Shown here: positions 17,754-26,095 of the stretch, in pieces
Layout: the number at the start of each line of letters is the position of its first letter
Numbering within the stretch: the first letter of the stretch is position 1
Source of the DNA: JAICMB01 sp035295125
GTDB lineage: Bacteria; Acidobacteriota; Terriglobia; Bryobacterales; Bryobacteraceae
Direction: 5' to 3'
NCBI GenBank assembly: GCA_035295125.1
Contig: DATGJP010000055.1
Location: 62,001-126,000, forward strand
Length of the DNA: 64,000 nucleotides
Notes under the pieces: model-generated
Seen by the model: only the letters and a program-made list of their open reading frames with translations
What the model was told of the DNA's origin: nothing
The model's database searches: none
Made by a program: the position numbers and the translations under genes

Positions 17754-18706
17754 ACCTGAGCGTTGAGCGGCATGAACTGGGAGCGGTCTCATATGCGGTG
17801 ATTACTCCACCCGCTGACGGACCGCTCCCGCTTTGCATCGTATTGATGGGTGGCGGCGGCACGCGTGAGCACCTGGTGGCTTGTCAACCGCTGTTCGAGA
17901 AGTGGTGGGCGGAGGGAGTGATGCCGCCCATGATCCTGGCGACGCCGACTGCGGGAATGAGCTATTACCTCGACGATCCGGTGCACTGGGATTCGTTTCT
18001 GGCCGAGGAGTTTCCCGCGGCCTTGAAGCACGACGGCTCGAAAACCGTTCTGATGGGCATTTCGATGGGCGGCTATGGCGCACTGAAGGTGGCCTTTGCC
18101 TATCCTGAGCGATTCCAGGCGGTCGCAGCGATGCAGCCGATGCTGGAGCCGGGTTTTCATGACGCGGACATCGGCGCGCGCAACCGGATTCATCATCCGT
18201 CGGGTGGTCCGGCTGGCCTCATTGGAGCAGGCCGCGATCCGGCGGTGTTCGAGGCGAACAATCCCGCAAGTCGGGCGCACCAGAACGCACCGCAGATCCG
18301 CAATTCAGGGTTGGCGATCTACATCGACGCGGGCGACCAGGATTTCGTAAATGCGCACGACGGCGCGGAATTCCTGCATCGCGTGCTATGGGACCTGGAC
18401 ATATCGCACGAATATCACCTGGTGCGCGGAGGCGATCACGGCGGTCCGACGTTTGTCCCTCGGATGCGGGCGGCGTTTGCGTGGCTGGCGAGCGTACTAG
18501 CGCCAACAGCGAAAACGGCGCACGAAGCTGCCGTCGAAGAGTGGATTCGGGACGGGATGAAGGGCAATCCACCCGCGGTTCCGCCGTCGAGCAAGGCCTT
18601 TCTTCAAATCATGCGAGCGCAATTGCAGCCCGTCAGGGACGAAGCGGCGGCCAAAGATCCAAGCACGGCGCGCCGCTTCGGCGTTCTTCCTTCACTCGTG
18701 CCGTAG
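17750..18706 (+). CDS. Alpha/beta-hydrolase esterase (esterase D/tributyrin type)
   Basis: A 318-residue cytoplasmic alpha/beta-hydrolase resembling the esterase D/antigen 85 group. The nucleophile elbow GISMGGYG places the catalytic serine at 105. The acid is probably Asp196 or Asp198 in DAGDQD, and His230 in the GGDHGGPTF segment is the likely base. There is no signal peptide. It is the last gene of the gltX-glnS-carbamoyltransferase unit and shares an ATGA overlap with the carbamoyltransferase, so it may act on the same small molecule. The final 15 bases overlap a convergent ADOP gene. Residues beyond 250 form an Ala-rich C-terminal extension I cannot assign. Confidence 0.85.
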   Translation: MNLSVERHELGAVSYAVITPPADGPLPLCIVLMGGGGTREHLVACQPLFEKWWAEGVMPPMILATPTAGMSYYLDDPVHWDSFLAEEFPAALKHDGSKTVLMGISMGGYGALKVAFAYPERFQAVAAMQPMLEPGFHDADIGARNRIHHPSGGPAGLIGAGRDPAVFEANNPASRAHQNAPQIRNSGLAIYIDAGDQDFVNAHDGAEFLHRVLWDLDISHEYHLVRGGDHGGPTFVPRMRAAFAWLASVLAPTAKTAHEAAVEEWIRDGMKGNPPAVPPSSKAFLQIMRAQLQPVRDEAAAKDPSTARRFGVLPSLVP

Positions 18707-21418
18707 GGCGGCGATCGGGTCGATGAGAGACGCCTTGCGAGCCGGGACGTAGCCGGCAGCTACCGCGGCAATTAGCAGCGTCGCCACCGCCGTAGTCAAA
18801 GCGACCGGGTCATTGGGTTTCATGCCGTACAGGAAAGACCGCACAAGCGTCGACGCCGCCAGTGCGCAGGGAACGCTGATGAGCAAGCCAGCCGCAGCCA
18901 GCAACATGACTTCGCGCAGGATCATCCAAATGACGTTGCCGCGGCGAGCGCCGATTGCCATCCTGATCCCAATCTCGCTGGTGCGGCGCGCAACGTTGTA
19001 CGACATAGCTCCGTAGAGTCCCACATAGGCGATCACAAGAGCGAGAATCGCGAAAGCCGAGCAAAGCTTCGCGAAAACGATTTCCTGGCCCATGGTTTGA
19101 TCGATCTGCGCGGCCTGGCTTCGGATGTTGGTGACTGGTAGCAGCGGGTCGGCTTGATGCACGATGTCGCGGACCGCATTTGCATAGGGCAGAGGATCGC
19201 CGGCCGTTCGCAACGCATAGGTCATCTCGTCGAGGTAGTTGACGCCCTGGTTGTAGGCGACAAAGACGGTCGGTGGCCCATCCGCGGTCAGGTCGCCGTA
19301 ACGGGTGTCCTTAGTGACGCCGATGATCTGAAGGTCGTGAGTCGGGCGTGTGGTGTTTCCGAAGGTGAGATAGCGGCCGATAGGGTTTACGCCCGCGAGG
19401 CAGGTTTTCGCAAAGCCTTCGTTTACGATGGCTACCGGCTGCGAGCCGGCGCGGTCGCGATCGTCCATTTCACGGCCGGCCAGAATCGGAATCTGCATGG
19501 TGGTAAAGAATCGCGGTCCGATCATGAGGTAGCGCGCGTCAACCGGTTTGCCGGATATGCTGACGTCGGTACCCGAATATCCTTCACCGACCAGAGTGCC
19601 CCCGGAAAGCGTCGCGCTGCGAACTCCGGGAATGCCGCTGAATCGCCGCTGCAGAGTTTCATAGAACAAGGCAGCTTCCGGTTCGTGGCGTCCGGCCAGG
19701 CGCGCGTTCACCCGGAAGAGCAGCAGGTTCTCACGATTGAAACCGACTTCGATTGCCTGGAGGTTCGAAAGCGTTCGCACGAAGAGCCCGGCCGCGAAGA
19801 GCATGAGTAAGGACATGCCGATCTGGGAGACCACCAGCACGTGCTGCATACGAAACCGGAAGCCTCCATGTAGCCGGCCTACGCGCGATTCTTTGAGCGC
19901 TCCTATGACTTCCACCGCCGTCGATTGGAGCGCCGGCGCGACACCAAACAGAATGCCCGTCAACACCGAAAGCCCGGCAGCCACCGCCAGCACGTGCCAG
20001 TTGAGTTGAGCGTGGAGCGTGAAATCCGCGGCGCCATTCGCCAGCAACAGCGTCAGGAATCGCATGCCCCAGACGGCGAAGAGCACGCCCAACAAACCAC
20101 CGACACAGGACAACAGAACGCTCTCGGTAAGCAGTTGCCGTACGATACGGGAGCGCGCGGCTCCCAGGCTGAGCCGCAACGCGATTTCGCGGCGCCGCGC
20201 CGTGGACCGCGCCAGCAGCAGGTTTGCGATGTTCGCGCAGGCAATGGCGAGGATCATCCCGACGAGTGTCATCAGGACGTAGAGTGGCTTGGAGTAGGTG
20301 CGCCTTAACGCGCCGAGGCCGCCGGCGCCACCCTGCACGACCAATTCCGGAAGGTTTGCGCGCTCGGTCGCATTGACCGCCGTGCTGTCGACCCATTGAT
20401 GAAACTGCGGGCCCAGCACGGCGTGGACTTGCGTCATGCTCACGCCTGGGCGGAGGCGGACCATCATTTCGAGCCAATAGTAGTGTTTATCGAGGTAGTC
20501 TTCCCTCCGTTTGCCAAACGAGTGAACGGACTCGACGGCAATGTCGGTGTGGAGCGGAAGATAACCGAATGGCGCCCTTGAGGGATCGACTCCGAAGAAG
20601 CCAGGCGGTGTCACACCGGCAACGGTGAAGGGAACCTTGTTGATCAGGATCGATCGTCCAACGGCGTTGGCGGCGCTGCCGAAGTGCTTCTCACTGAATG
20701 CGGAGCTGAGCACCACGACAGCAGGCGCATCTTCGCGATCGTCTGCCGCGGCGATTAGGCGTCCGGCGGCTGGTGAAATGGCGACGCCACGAAAGTAGTC
20801 GCCTGAGACGTACTCGCCATCGGCGGCTTCCGCGTGGCCGTTGACGATCACATCGAGACTGCGGGCTGGGTAATAGGCAAAAACGGCGCCAATGAGCGAG
20901 CCGTTTTTGCGGAAGAGTTCGAAAACCGAGTACGGAAATATCCCGCTGGTCACGCCGGCGTTATGGTCGCCCCAGGCGCTTCCCGAGATGCTCTTCACGA
21001 CCGTATTCCGAGACCCCATTGTCTTCGCATGCCAGTTGAAAACTACGAGCGACTCGGGCTCCGGCACCGGCAATGAACGCAGGAGAATCGAATCCATGAA
21101 GCTGTAGATGGCGGTGTTGGCTCCGATGCCGAGAGCGAGCGAAAGTGCGGCAAGAGCCGTGAAGGTCTTGTTGGCGAGCATGGTCCGCGCGGCATAGCGC
21201 AGGTCTTGCAGGAGCTGTTCAAAAAACGTCCAGGTCCACATGGCGCGTGTATCCTCCTTCAGCAGCGTGATGTTTCCCAAGTCGCGGTGCGCGGCGCGGC
21301 GGGCGTCGTCTGGCGCGAGTCCCTGTGCTTGCCGGCCTTCGAGTTCCTCCTCGAAGTGAAAGCGCAACTCTTCTTCGAGCTCAGCTTCCTTGCCGATTCG
21401 TCGTTTAAACCACCGCAT
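18692..21418 (-). CDS. ADOP-type ABC permease with permease-prefix domain (second in operon)
   Basis: An inner-membrane MacB/FtsX-like permease of about 908 residues. It begins with an acidic, helical cytoplasmic prefix (about 1-60, with EAELEEELRFHFEEELEGR) and an AHRDLGN turn, followed by the amphipathic segment LLQDLRYAARTML and helix 1 with GIGANTAIYSFMDSILLRSLPV. Two FtsX cores (about 380-480 and 785-900) and two periplasmic domains follow, ending DPIAALRHE. I choose ATG 21418, which has GAGGTG close upstream, over GTG 21424. The stop of the previous ADOP gene is only seven bases before this ATG. No nucleotide-binding domain is encoded, so an ATPase must come from elsewhere if this transports. 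Confidence 0.9.
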   Translation of the reverse strand: MRWFKRRIGKEAELEEELRFHFEEELEGRQAQGLAPDDARRAAHRDLGNITLLKEDTRAMWTWTFFEQLLQDLRYAARTMLANKTFTALAALSLALGIGANTAIYSFMDSILLRSLPVPEPESLVVFNWHAKTMGSRNTVVKSISGSAWGDHNAGVTSGIFPYSVFELFRKNGSLIGAVFAYYPARSLDVIVNGHAEAADGEYVSGDYFRGVAISPAAGRLIAAADDREDAPAVVVLSSAFSEKHFGSAANAVGRSILINKVPFTVAGVTPPGFFGVDPSRAPFGYLPLHTDIAVESVHSFGKRREDYLDKHYYWLEMMVRLRPGVSMTQVHAVLGPQFHQWVDSTAVNATERANLPELVVQGGAGGLGALRRTYSKPLYVLMTLVGMILAIACANIANLLLARSTARRREIALRLSLGAARSRIVRQLLTESVLLSCVGGLLGVLFAVWGMRFLTLLLANGAADFTLHAQLNWHVLAVAAGLSVLTGILFGVAPALQSTAVEVIGALKESRVGRLHGGFRFRMQHVLVVSQIGMSLLMLFAAGLFVRTLSNLQAIEVGFNRENLLLFRVNARLAGRHEPEAALFYETLQRRFSGIPGVRSATLSGGTLVGEGYSGTDVSISGKPVDARYLMIGPRFFTTMQIPILAGREMDDRDRAGSQPVAIVNEGFAKTCLAGVNPIGRYLTFGNTTRPTHDLQIIGVTKDTRYGDLTADGPPTVFVAYNQGVNYLDEMTYALRTAGDPLPYANAVRDIVHQADPLLPVTNIRSQAAQIDQTMGQEIVFAKLCSAFAILALVIAYVGLYGAMSYNVARRTSEIGIRMAIGARRGNVIWMILREVMLLAAAGLLISVPCALAASTLVRSFLYGMKPNDPVALTTAVATLLIAAVAAGYVPARKASLIDPIAALRHE

Positions 21419-21425
21419 ATCCACC

Positions 21426-24158
21426 TCACTCGTGCCGCAATGCGACCATCGGATCGATCAGCGAGGCCTTTCGCGCGGGAAGGTAACCCGCGATGAGAAT
21501 GGCGGACAGGAGGGTCACGATTGACGCGGTTAGTGCCAAGGGGTCGTTCGGCTCCATTTGGAACAGAACTGATTTCACGACCTGGGAGGCCGCCAGGGCA
21601 GCCGGAATACTGATGAGTAACCCGGCCACCGTGAGAAGCATGACATCGCGTAGAACCATCCAGACCACGGTGTGCCGCCGCGCACCGATCGCCATGCGAA
21701 TGCCGATCTCGCTGGTGCGCCGCGCGATGTTATACGACATGGCGCCGTACAAGCCCATGCATGCGATGGCCAGGGCCAGAACCGCGAACGTGGAGCAGAG
21801 CCGCGCGAATGTGATGGCGGCGTTGAGGTTGTTATCGATTTCCCTCGCTTGTGTTCGGATCTTCGCTACAGGCAGCAGCGGATCGGCCTGGTGTACGATG
21901 TCTCGAATCGCGGGCGTGTAGACCAGTGGATCGCCGGCGGTACGTATTTCGTAAGTCATCTCGTCGAGAGGCCAGAGATTTTGCGTGTAGGGAATAAACA
22001 CCGTTGCCGGGGCGGCTTCCTGCACGTCGCCGTAGGACACGTTCTTCGACAAGCCGACAATTTCGAGGTCATGCGGCGTAGTCGGCGGTCCTCCGAAGGT
22101 GATGTGGCGGCCGAGTGGGTTCGCTGCGGGAAGGTAGAGCGAGGCGAAACGTTCGTTAACGACGGCGACCGGGCTGGAACCCTGCCGGTCGCGGTCGTCC
22201 AACTCGCGACCCGACAACAAGGGAATCTGCATGGACGAGAAGAAGCCGGATCCGACCATCAGGAACATGGCGTTCACCGGCTTCTCGGCTACGCGTACGT
22301 CCGTGCCCCAGTTGCCGTCGCCGATGAGCGGCGAATTAGATAGCGTCACATTGCGGACGCCCGGAATCGCGGAGAATCGCTTGGCCAGATCCTGATAGAA
22401 GGGGGCAATGCCGGAGTCGTGATGGCCGGATCGGCGGGCGTTCAGTTCAAAGAGCAGAACGTTTTCGCGGTTGAAGCCGAGATCGACAGAGTAGAGATTC
22501 GATAGATTGCGTACAAACAGGCCGGCGGCGAACAGGATGACCAGCGACATTCCGATTTGCGAGACGACCAGCACGTGCTGGGCACTAAAGCCGCGCCAGG
22601 AGCGCCGTGAGCCCGAGCGAAGCTCCTTGAGTGCGCCGATGACATCGAGCTTTGTGGACTGTAGCGCGGGGGCCAAGCCGAACAGGACGCCGGTCAGAAC
22701 GGAAAAAGCGCCGGAGATCAGGAGAACGTGCCAATTGAGGTCGGCGCGGAGGACGAAGTCTGTCCGTCCGTTGGCCAGGGCCACAACCAGGAACCGGTTG
22801 CCCCAGATGGCGAAGAAAAGGCCGAGCGCGCCGCCGACCGATGACAGGAGGACGCTTTCGGTGAGCAATTGCCGCACGACTCGCCAGCGGCTGGCGCCCA
22901 CGCTGATACGCAGCGCTATTTCCCGCCGGCGGGCCGACGCTCGAGCGAGCAGCAGGTTTGCGATATTGGCGCAGGCGATGGCCAGGATTAAGCCGACGAG
23001 CGTCCAGAGCACGAAGAGCGGCCTCGAAAAGCGCCGCCGCAGGCCGTCGAACCCGCCGGAGCCGTTCCTTACCAAAAGCGCGGGAAGTTCAACACGTTCA
23101 GCCGGTGTCGTCGCCGAGGATTCTACCCAGGTGTGAAATTGAGGAGTCAGCGCGGTCTGTGCCTGGACCCGGCTGACGTTCGGCCGCAGGCGAGCCATGA
23201 TCTGAATCCAATATTCGTTCTTATCGAAGTAGCGGGCCTTCTTAGCGCCGAAGGAATTGATACCCTCGGCCAGGGTGTTCAATCGCAGGGGTAAATAGAT
23301 CGCCGGGGCGGCGGACGGATCTACGCCAAAGAACTCCGGCGGTGTCACTCCCGCCACTGTGAACGCGACGTTGTTGACGAGAATCGATTGTCCGGCGGCG
23401 TTCGCCGCGCCCCCGAAGTATTTTTGGCAGAAGGCCCAGCTCAGCACGGCGACGGGCGGTGCTCCCTCGCGGTCGTCATCGGTGGCGATCAGCCGACCGG
23501 CGGCGGGCGGGAGGCCGAGTCCTTGGAAATAATCGCCTGAGACATACTCGCCGGTGACAATTTCTGCCTGGCCATTCACGACCAGGTTGATGCTTCCAAT
23601 CGGATCGAAGGCAAAGATGCTCGAAAACAGCGCATCGTTTTTGCGGAGAAGTTCGAAGGCGGGGAAGGGAAAGCTGCCCGAGGACATGCGGGCCCCGGGT
23701 TCGTCGAAACCGTGACCGTGAAAGCCGTGCACGACAGTCTTGGGAAGACCGTCGCGCATGATCCACGTCATTCTGACGAGGGAGCCGGGGTCCTGCACGG
23801 GTAGCGAGCGAAAGAGGATCGCGTCCATGACGCTATAGATCGCGGTGTTGGCGCCGATGCCGAGCGCGAGGGACAGGGCGGCCAGCAGCATGAATGCCTT
23901 GTTGGCGCGCATCGTGCGGGTAGCGTAACGCAGGTCCTGGAAAAGCTGTTCCCAGAAGGTCCAGGTCCATGTGGCGCGCGTGTCTTCTTTGAGGCGCGTA
24001 ATATTGCCGAGGTCGCGGTGGGCTTGGGCGACGGGCAGACCTCGGGTTTTCAGGTCATCCATTTCCTCTTCCAGGTGGAAGCGGATCTCGTCGTCCAGGT
24101 CGGCTTCTTTGGCGGGACGTCGTCGGAGCCAGCCGAGTTTGCGAAAGAAAGTGCTCAT
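21426..24158 (-). CDS. ADOP-type ABC permease with permease-prefix domain (first in operon)
   Basis: A 910-residue paralogue of the gene that follows it, with the same domain order: helical prefix (1-60, KEADLDDEIRFHLEEEMDD), AHRDLGN turn, amphipathic FQDLRYATRTM, helix 1 with GIGANTAIYSVMDAILFRSLPV, then two periplasmic MacB domains and two FtsX cores. The two copies align along their whole length and have almost the same size, so they arose by tandem duplication. The start overlaps the padR stop by ATGA. PadR/ADOP pairs are recurrent in Acidobacteriota. Whether they export compounds or act in envelope homeostasis is not known. Confidence 0.92.
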   Translation of the reverse strand: MSTFFRKLGWLRRRPAKEADLDDEIRFHLEEEMDDLKTRGLPVAQAHRDLGNITRLKEDTRATWTWTFWEQLFQDLRYATRTMRANKAFMLLAALSLALGIGANTAIYSVMDAILFRSLPVQDPGSLVRMTWIMRDGLPKTVVHGFHGHGFDEPGARMSSGSFPFPAFELLRKNDALFSSIFAFDPIGSINLVVNGQAEIVTGEYVSGDYFQGLGLPPAAGRLIATDDDREGAPPVAVLSWAFCQKYFGGAANAAGQSILVNNVAFTVAGVTPPEFFGVDPSAAPAIYLPLRLNTLAEGINSFGAKKARYFDKNEYWIQIMARLRPNVSRVQAQTALTPQFHTWVESSATTPAERVELPALLVRNGSGGFDGLRRRFSRPLFVLWTLVGLILAIACANIANLLLARASARRREIALRISVGASRWRVVRQLLTESVLLSSVGGALGLFFAIWGNRFLVVALANGRTDFVLRADLNWHVLLISGAFSVLTGVLFGLAPALQSTKLDVIGALKELRSGSRRSWRGFSAQHVLVVSQIGMSLVILFAAGLFVRNLSNLYSVDLGFNRENVLLFELNARRSGHHDSGIAPFYQDLAKRFSAIPGVRNVTLSNSPLIGDGNWGTDVRVAEKPVNAMFLMVGSGFFSSMQIPLLSGRELDDRDRQGSSPVAVVNERFASLYLPAANPLGRHITFGGPPTTPHDLEIVGLSKNVSYGDVQEAAPATVFIPYTQNLWPLDEMTYEIRTAGDPLVYTPAIRDIVHQADPLLPVAKIRTQAREIDNNLNAAITFARLCSTFAVLALAIACMGLYGAMSYNIARRTSEIGIRMAIGARRHTVVWMVLRDVMLLTVAGLLISIPAALAASQVVKSVLFQMEPNDPLALTASIVTLLSAILIAGYLPARKASLIDPMVALRHE

Positions 24159-24511
24159 GGAACCTCCGGATCAGGGGGATTCAGGACCAGGCCCATCGCG
24201 CGGGCGAAGGATTCCCACTTCGACTGTTCGTTGGCAAGCTGTTTTCGGCCGGTGGGAGTGAGGCGGTAGAAGCGGGCGCGTTTACCTTTTTCGGACAATT
24301 CCCACGATGCCGCGATCCAGCCTTTTGCTTCCAGGCGATGGAGGGCGGGGTACAGGGAGCCAGTTTCGACCTGGAGCAGGTCCTCGGACGTGCGCTGGAT
24401 ATTTTTGGCGATGGCGTGGCCATGCGCCGGGCCGGCCCGCAGGGTGCGGAGGATCAGGAGATCGAGCGTGCCTTGGAGGAGTTCAAGGCGGTCTGGTGCG
24501 CGGGAGCTCAT
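24155..24511 (-). CDS. PadR-family transcriptional regulator
   Basis: A 118-residue winged-helix repressor of the PadR family, subfamily 1. The wHTH covers residues 9-85, with LLQGTLDLLILRTLRAGPAHGHAIAKNI and the wing region ETGSLYPALHRLEAKGWI, followed by RARFYRLTPTGR and a C-terminal dimerisation helix. It heads an operon with two ADOP permeases and overlaps the first by ATGA. The start ATG at 24511 lies four bases from a strong inverted repeat that very probably is its own operator. The leader is short and lacks a Shine-Dalgarno, so translation may be nearly leaderless. An effector is unknown. Confidence 0.93.
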   Translation of the reverse strand: MSSRAPDRLELLQGTLDLLILRTLRAGPAHGHAIAKNIQRTSEDLLQVETGSLYPALHRLEAKGWIAASWELSEKGKRARFYRLTPTGRKQLANEQSKWESFARAMGLVLNPPDPEVP

Positions 24512-24514
24512 TGT

Positions 24515-24551
24515 GTAGACATCCTACTATATTATTGTGTAGGACGTCTAC
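24515..24551 (-). promoter_or_regulatory. Probable PadR operator/promoter
   Basis: Two 13-base arms, GTAGACATCCTAC (24515-24527) and GTAGGACGTCTAC (24539-24551), are inverted with one mismatch around the 11-base spacer TATATTATTGT. Read on the minus strand, the AT-rich spacer supplies a likely -10 (TAATAT) directly before padR. PadR dimers typically bind such GTAG/CTAC-type palindromes overlapping their own promoter. The site should control the padR-ADOP-ADOP transcript. Confidence 0.8.
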
Positions 24552-24568
24552 TAACGGGTTTGGTTAGG

Positions 24569-25138
24569 TCAAGGTCTCACATCTCCCAGAAACTGAATTT
24601 GGGCTTGCGAAAGTCGCGCGGTCTCCTGACAGAACGGATAATGAGTACAGCCCCAGAAAAAGCCGAGCGCTCCCTTTCGAATGGCCATCGGATGGTTGTG
24701 CTTGCAGCCACGATTTCCCAGGTTCAATTCAGTTACTCGAGAATCCAGCCGGAAGTTTCGCCGGGCTTGATCGCTTTCGAATAGTCGGTCTCTTTTATCA
24801 TTGAGCTCCCGGAGCTCCTTGTTGATCTTTCGGGATAGCGGCAGATCGCCCAGAACATTCCTGATTCGTTTCAGCCGGCCTACAAGCTCGGCATGTTCAT
24901 GCAGAGAGTCCACCGCCTCCAACTCCTCTCGCAACCCAATGAACGATTGGAGCGACTCTGCGATGGGGGACAGGCTCCGCAGAAAATCGATGTCGGCCAG
25001 GGTGAATTGACGACGATACGTGCCAAATGACTGCCTCAGAATGATCAATTGTTCACTAATCGTCTGAAGAAGCTGCTCCTCCGCGGTGATGTGCTCGAGC
25101 GAGAACCGCAGATCATCAATTGCTTTGCGGATGTCCAA
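24569..25138 (-). CDS. Coiled-coil protein with topoisomerase-type zinc ribbon
   Basis: A 189-residue protein I do not recognise as a named gene. Residues 1-135 are helical and rich in Leu, Glu and Arg, compatible with coiled coils. The C-terminus (145-172) resembles the C4 zinc ribbon of DNA topoisomerase I: Cys145, histidines at 147 and 149, then RKGALGFFWGCTHYPFC with Cys164 and Cys170. The second ligand is apparently histidine instead of cysteine. Such ribbons bind nucleic acid. The gene lies alone on the minus strand between thrB and the padR operator, so a nucleic-acid-binding role is only inferred from the ribbon. Confidence 0.7.
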   Translation of the reverse strand: MDIRKAIDDLRFSLEHITAEEQLLQTISEQLIILRQSFGTYRRQFTLADIDFLRSLSPIAESLQSFIGLREELEAVDSLHEHAELVGRLKRIRNVLGDLPLSRKINKELRELNDKRDRLFESDQARRNFRLDSRVTELNLGNRGCKHNHPMAIRKGALGFFWGCTHYPFCQETARLSQAQIQFLGDVRP

Positions 25139-25195
25139 AACGCAATTCCTTGCGCGGCGCCCTGTTGGTCTATCGGCCCCTATAGCAGCGTAGCT

Positions 25196-26095
25196 TTAGA
25201 GGCTGCCTGTGACTTCGTATCCCCGCTCCGCGATATGCGCCCAGAGGATTTCGGACGCATGCCCGCGTGCGGCGAAGATTTGACGGACCAGGTCGCAGAC
25301 CGATTCGTATCCTTTCTCGTAAAAGACAAGGACTGACGAGCCGGCACCGCTCAGCACGCAGCCCAGCAGGCCGGGGGCCCGGAGCCGGGTGATCTCGTCA
25401 AGGCCAGGGACCAGGGCGGAGCGATAGGGTTGATGCAGGCGATCCTGCAAAGCCGCCGGGAAAGCGCTTGTGGTTCCGGTAGCCAGGGCCGCGATCAGCA
25501 GGGCCGAACGCTGCACATTGAAGATGGTGTCCTCCCGCGAATACGTCGAGGGAAGAACCGCGCGAGCCTCTGACGTCGGCAGAATGAAATCAGGTACGAC
25601 GACGCCGACTCCATATCGTGCCGGGAGTTCCAGGCGAACCGCGCGGGCGACGCCACCGGTCTCCATAGCGCTTGCGACAATCGAGCCGAGTACGCAGGCG
25701 GCGACATTGTCGGGATGGCCTTCGATCTGCGCTGCTTCATCCAGAATCCGCAGCGGCTTCCAATGCAGGCCGAGCAGGTGATCCGCGATTACGACGCCTG
25801 CGGTCAAGGCGGCGGCACTGGAACCGAGGCCTTTGCCGATCGGGATGTCGTTATCAACCTCTAACGTTATGGGCGGCAGAGTCTGGCCGACATCGCGCGC
25901 GACGGCGAGCGCGGTCTGCCAGATCAGGTTGTCTTCGCCTGATGAGACGAGCTGGGCGTCGCGGCCGAGAGGACGGATCGTTAATACATCAGCCGGCTCG
26001 AAGCGGCAGGTAAGGTAGATTTCCAGCGCCATTCCCAGCGCGTCAAAGCCGGGCCCCAGGTTGGCGCTGGATGCCGGCACGCGGACTGTCGTCAT
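25196..26095 (-). CDS. thrB: Homoserine kinase
   Basis: ThrB phosphorylates homoserine on the way to threonine. The 299-residue GHMP-kinase-fold protein opens with VRVPASSANLGPGFDALGMAL, has the ATP-binding PIGKGLGSSAAALTAG at 85-100, and keeps the third GHMP motif (GCVLSGAGSSVL) near residue 250. The length is normal. The start ATG (26093-26095) overlaps the stop of the upstream Gfo/Idh/MocA gene as ATGA, so it is cotranscribed with carbohydrate-type genes, not with thrA or thrC, which are not in the window. Confidence 0.94.
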   Translation of the reverse strand: MTTVRVPASSANLGPGFDALGMALEIYLTCRFEPADVLTIRPLGRDAQLVSSGEDNLIWQTALAVARDVGQTLPPITLEVDNDIPIGKGLGSSAAALTAGVVIADHLLGLHWKPLRILDEAAQIEGHPDNVAACVLGSIVASAMETGGVARAVRLELPARYGVGVVVPDFILPTSEARAVLPSTYSREDTIFNVQRSALLIAALATGTTSAFPAALQDRLHQPYRSALVPGLDEITRLRAPGLLGCVLSGAGSSVLVFYEKGYESVCDLVRQIFAARGHASEILWAHIAERGYEVTGSL

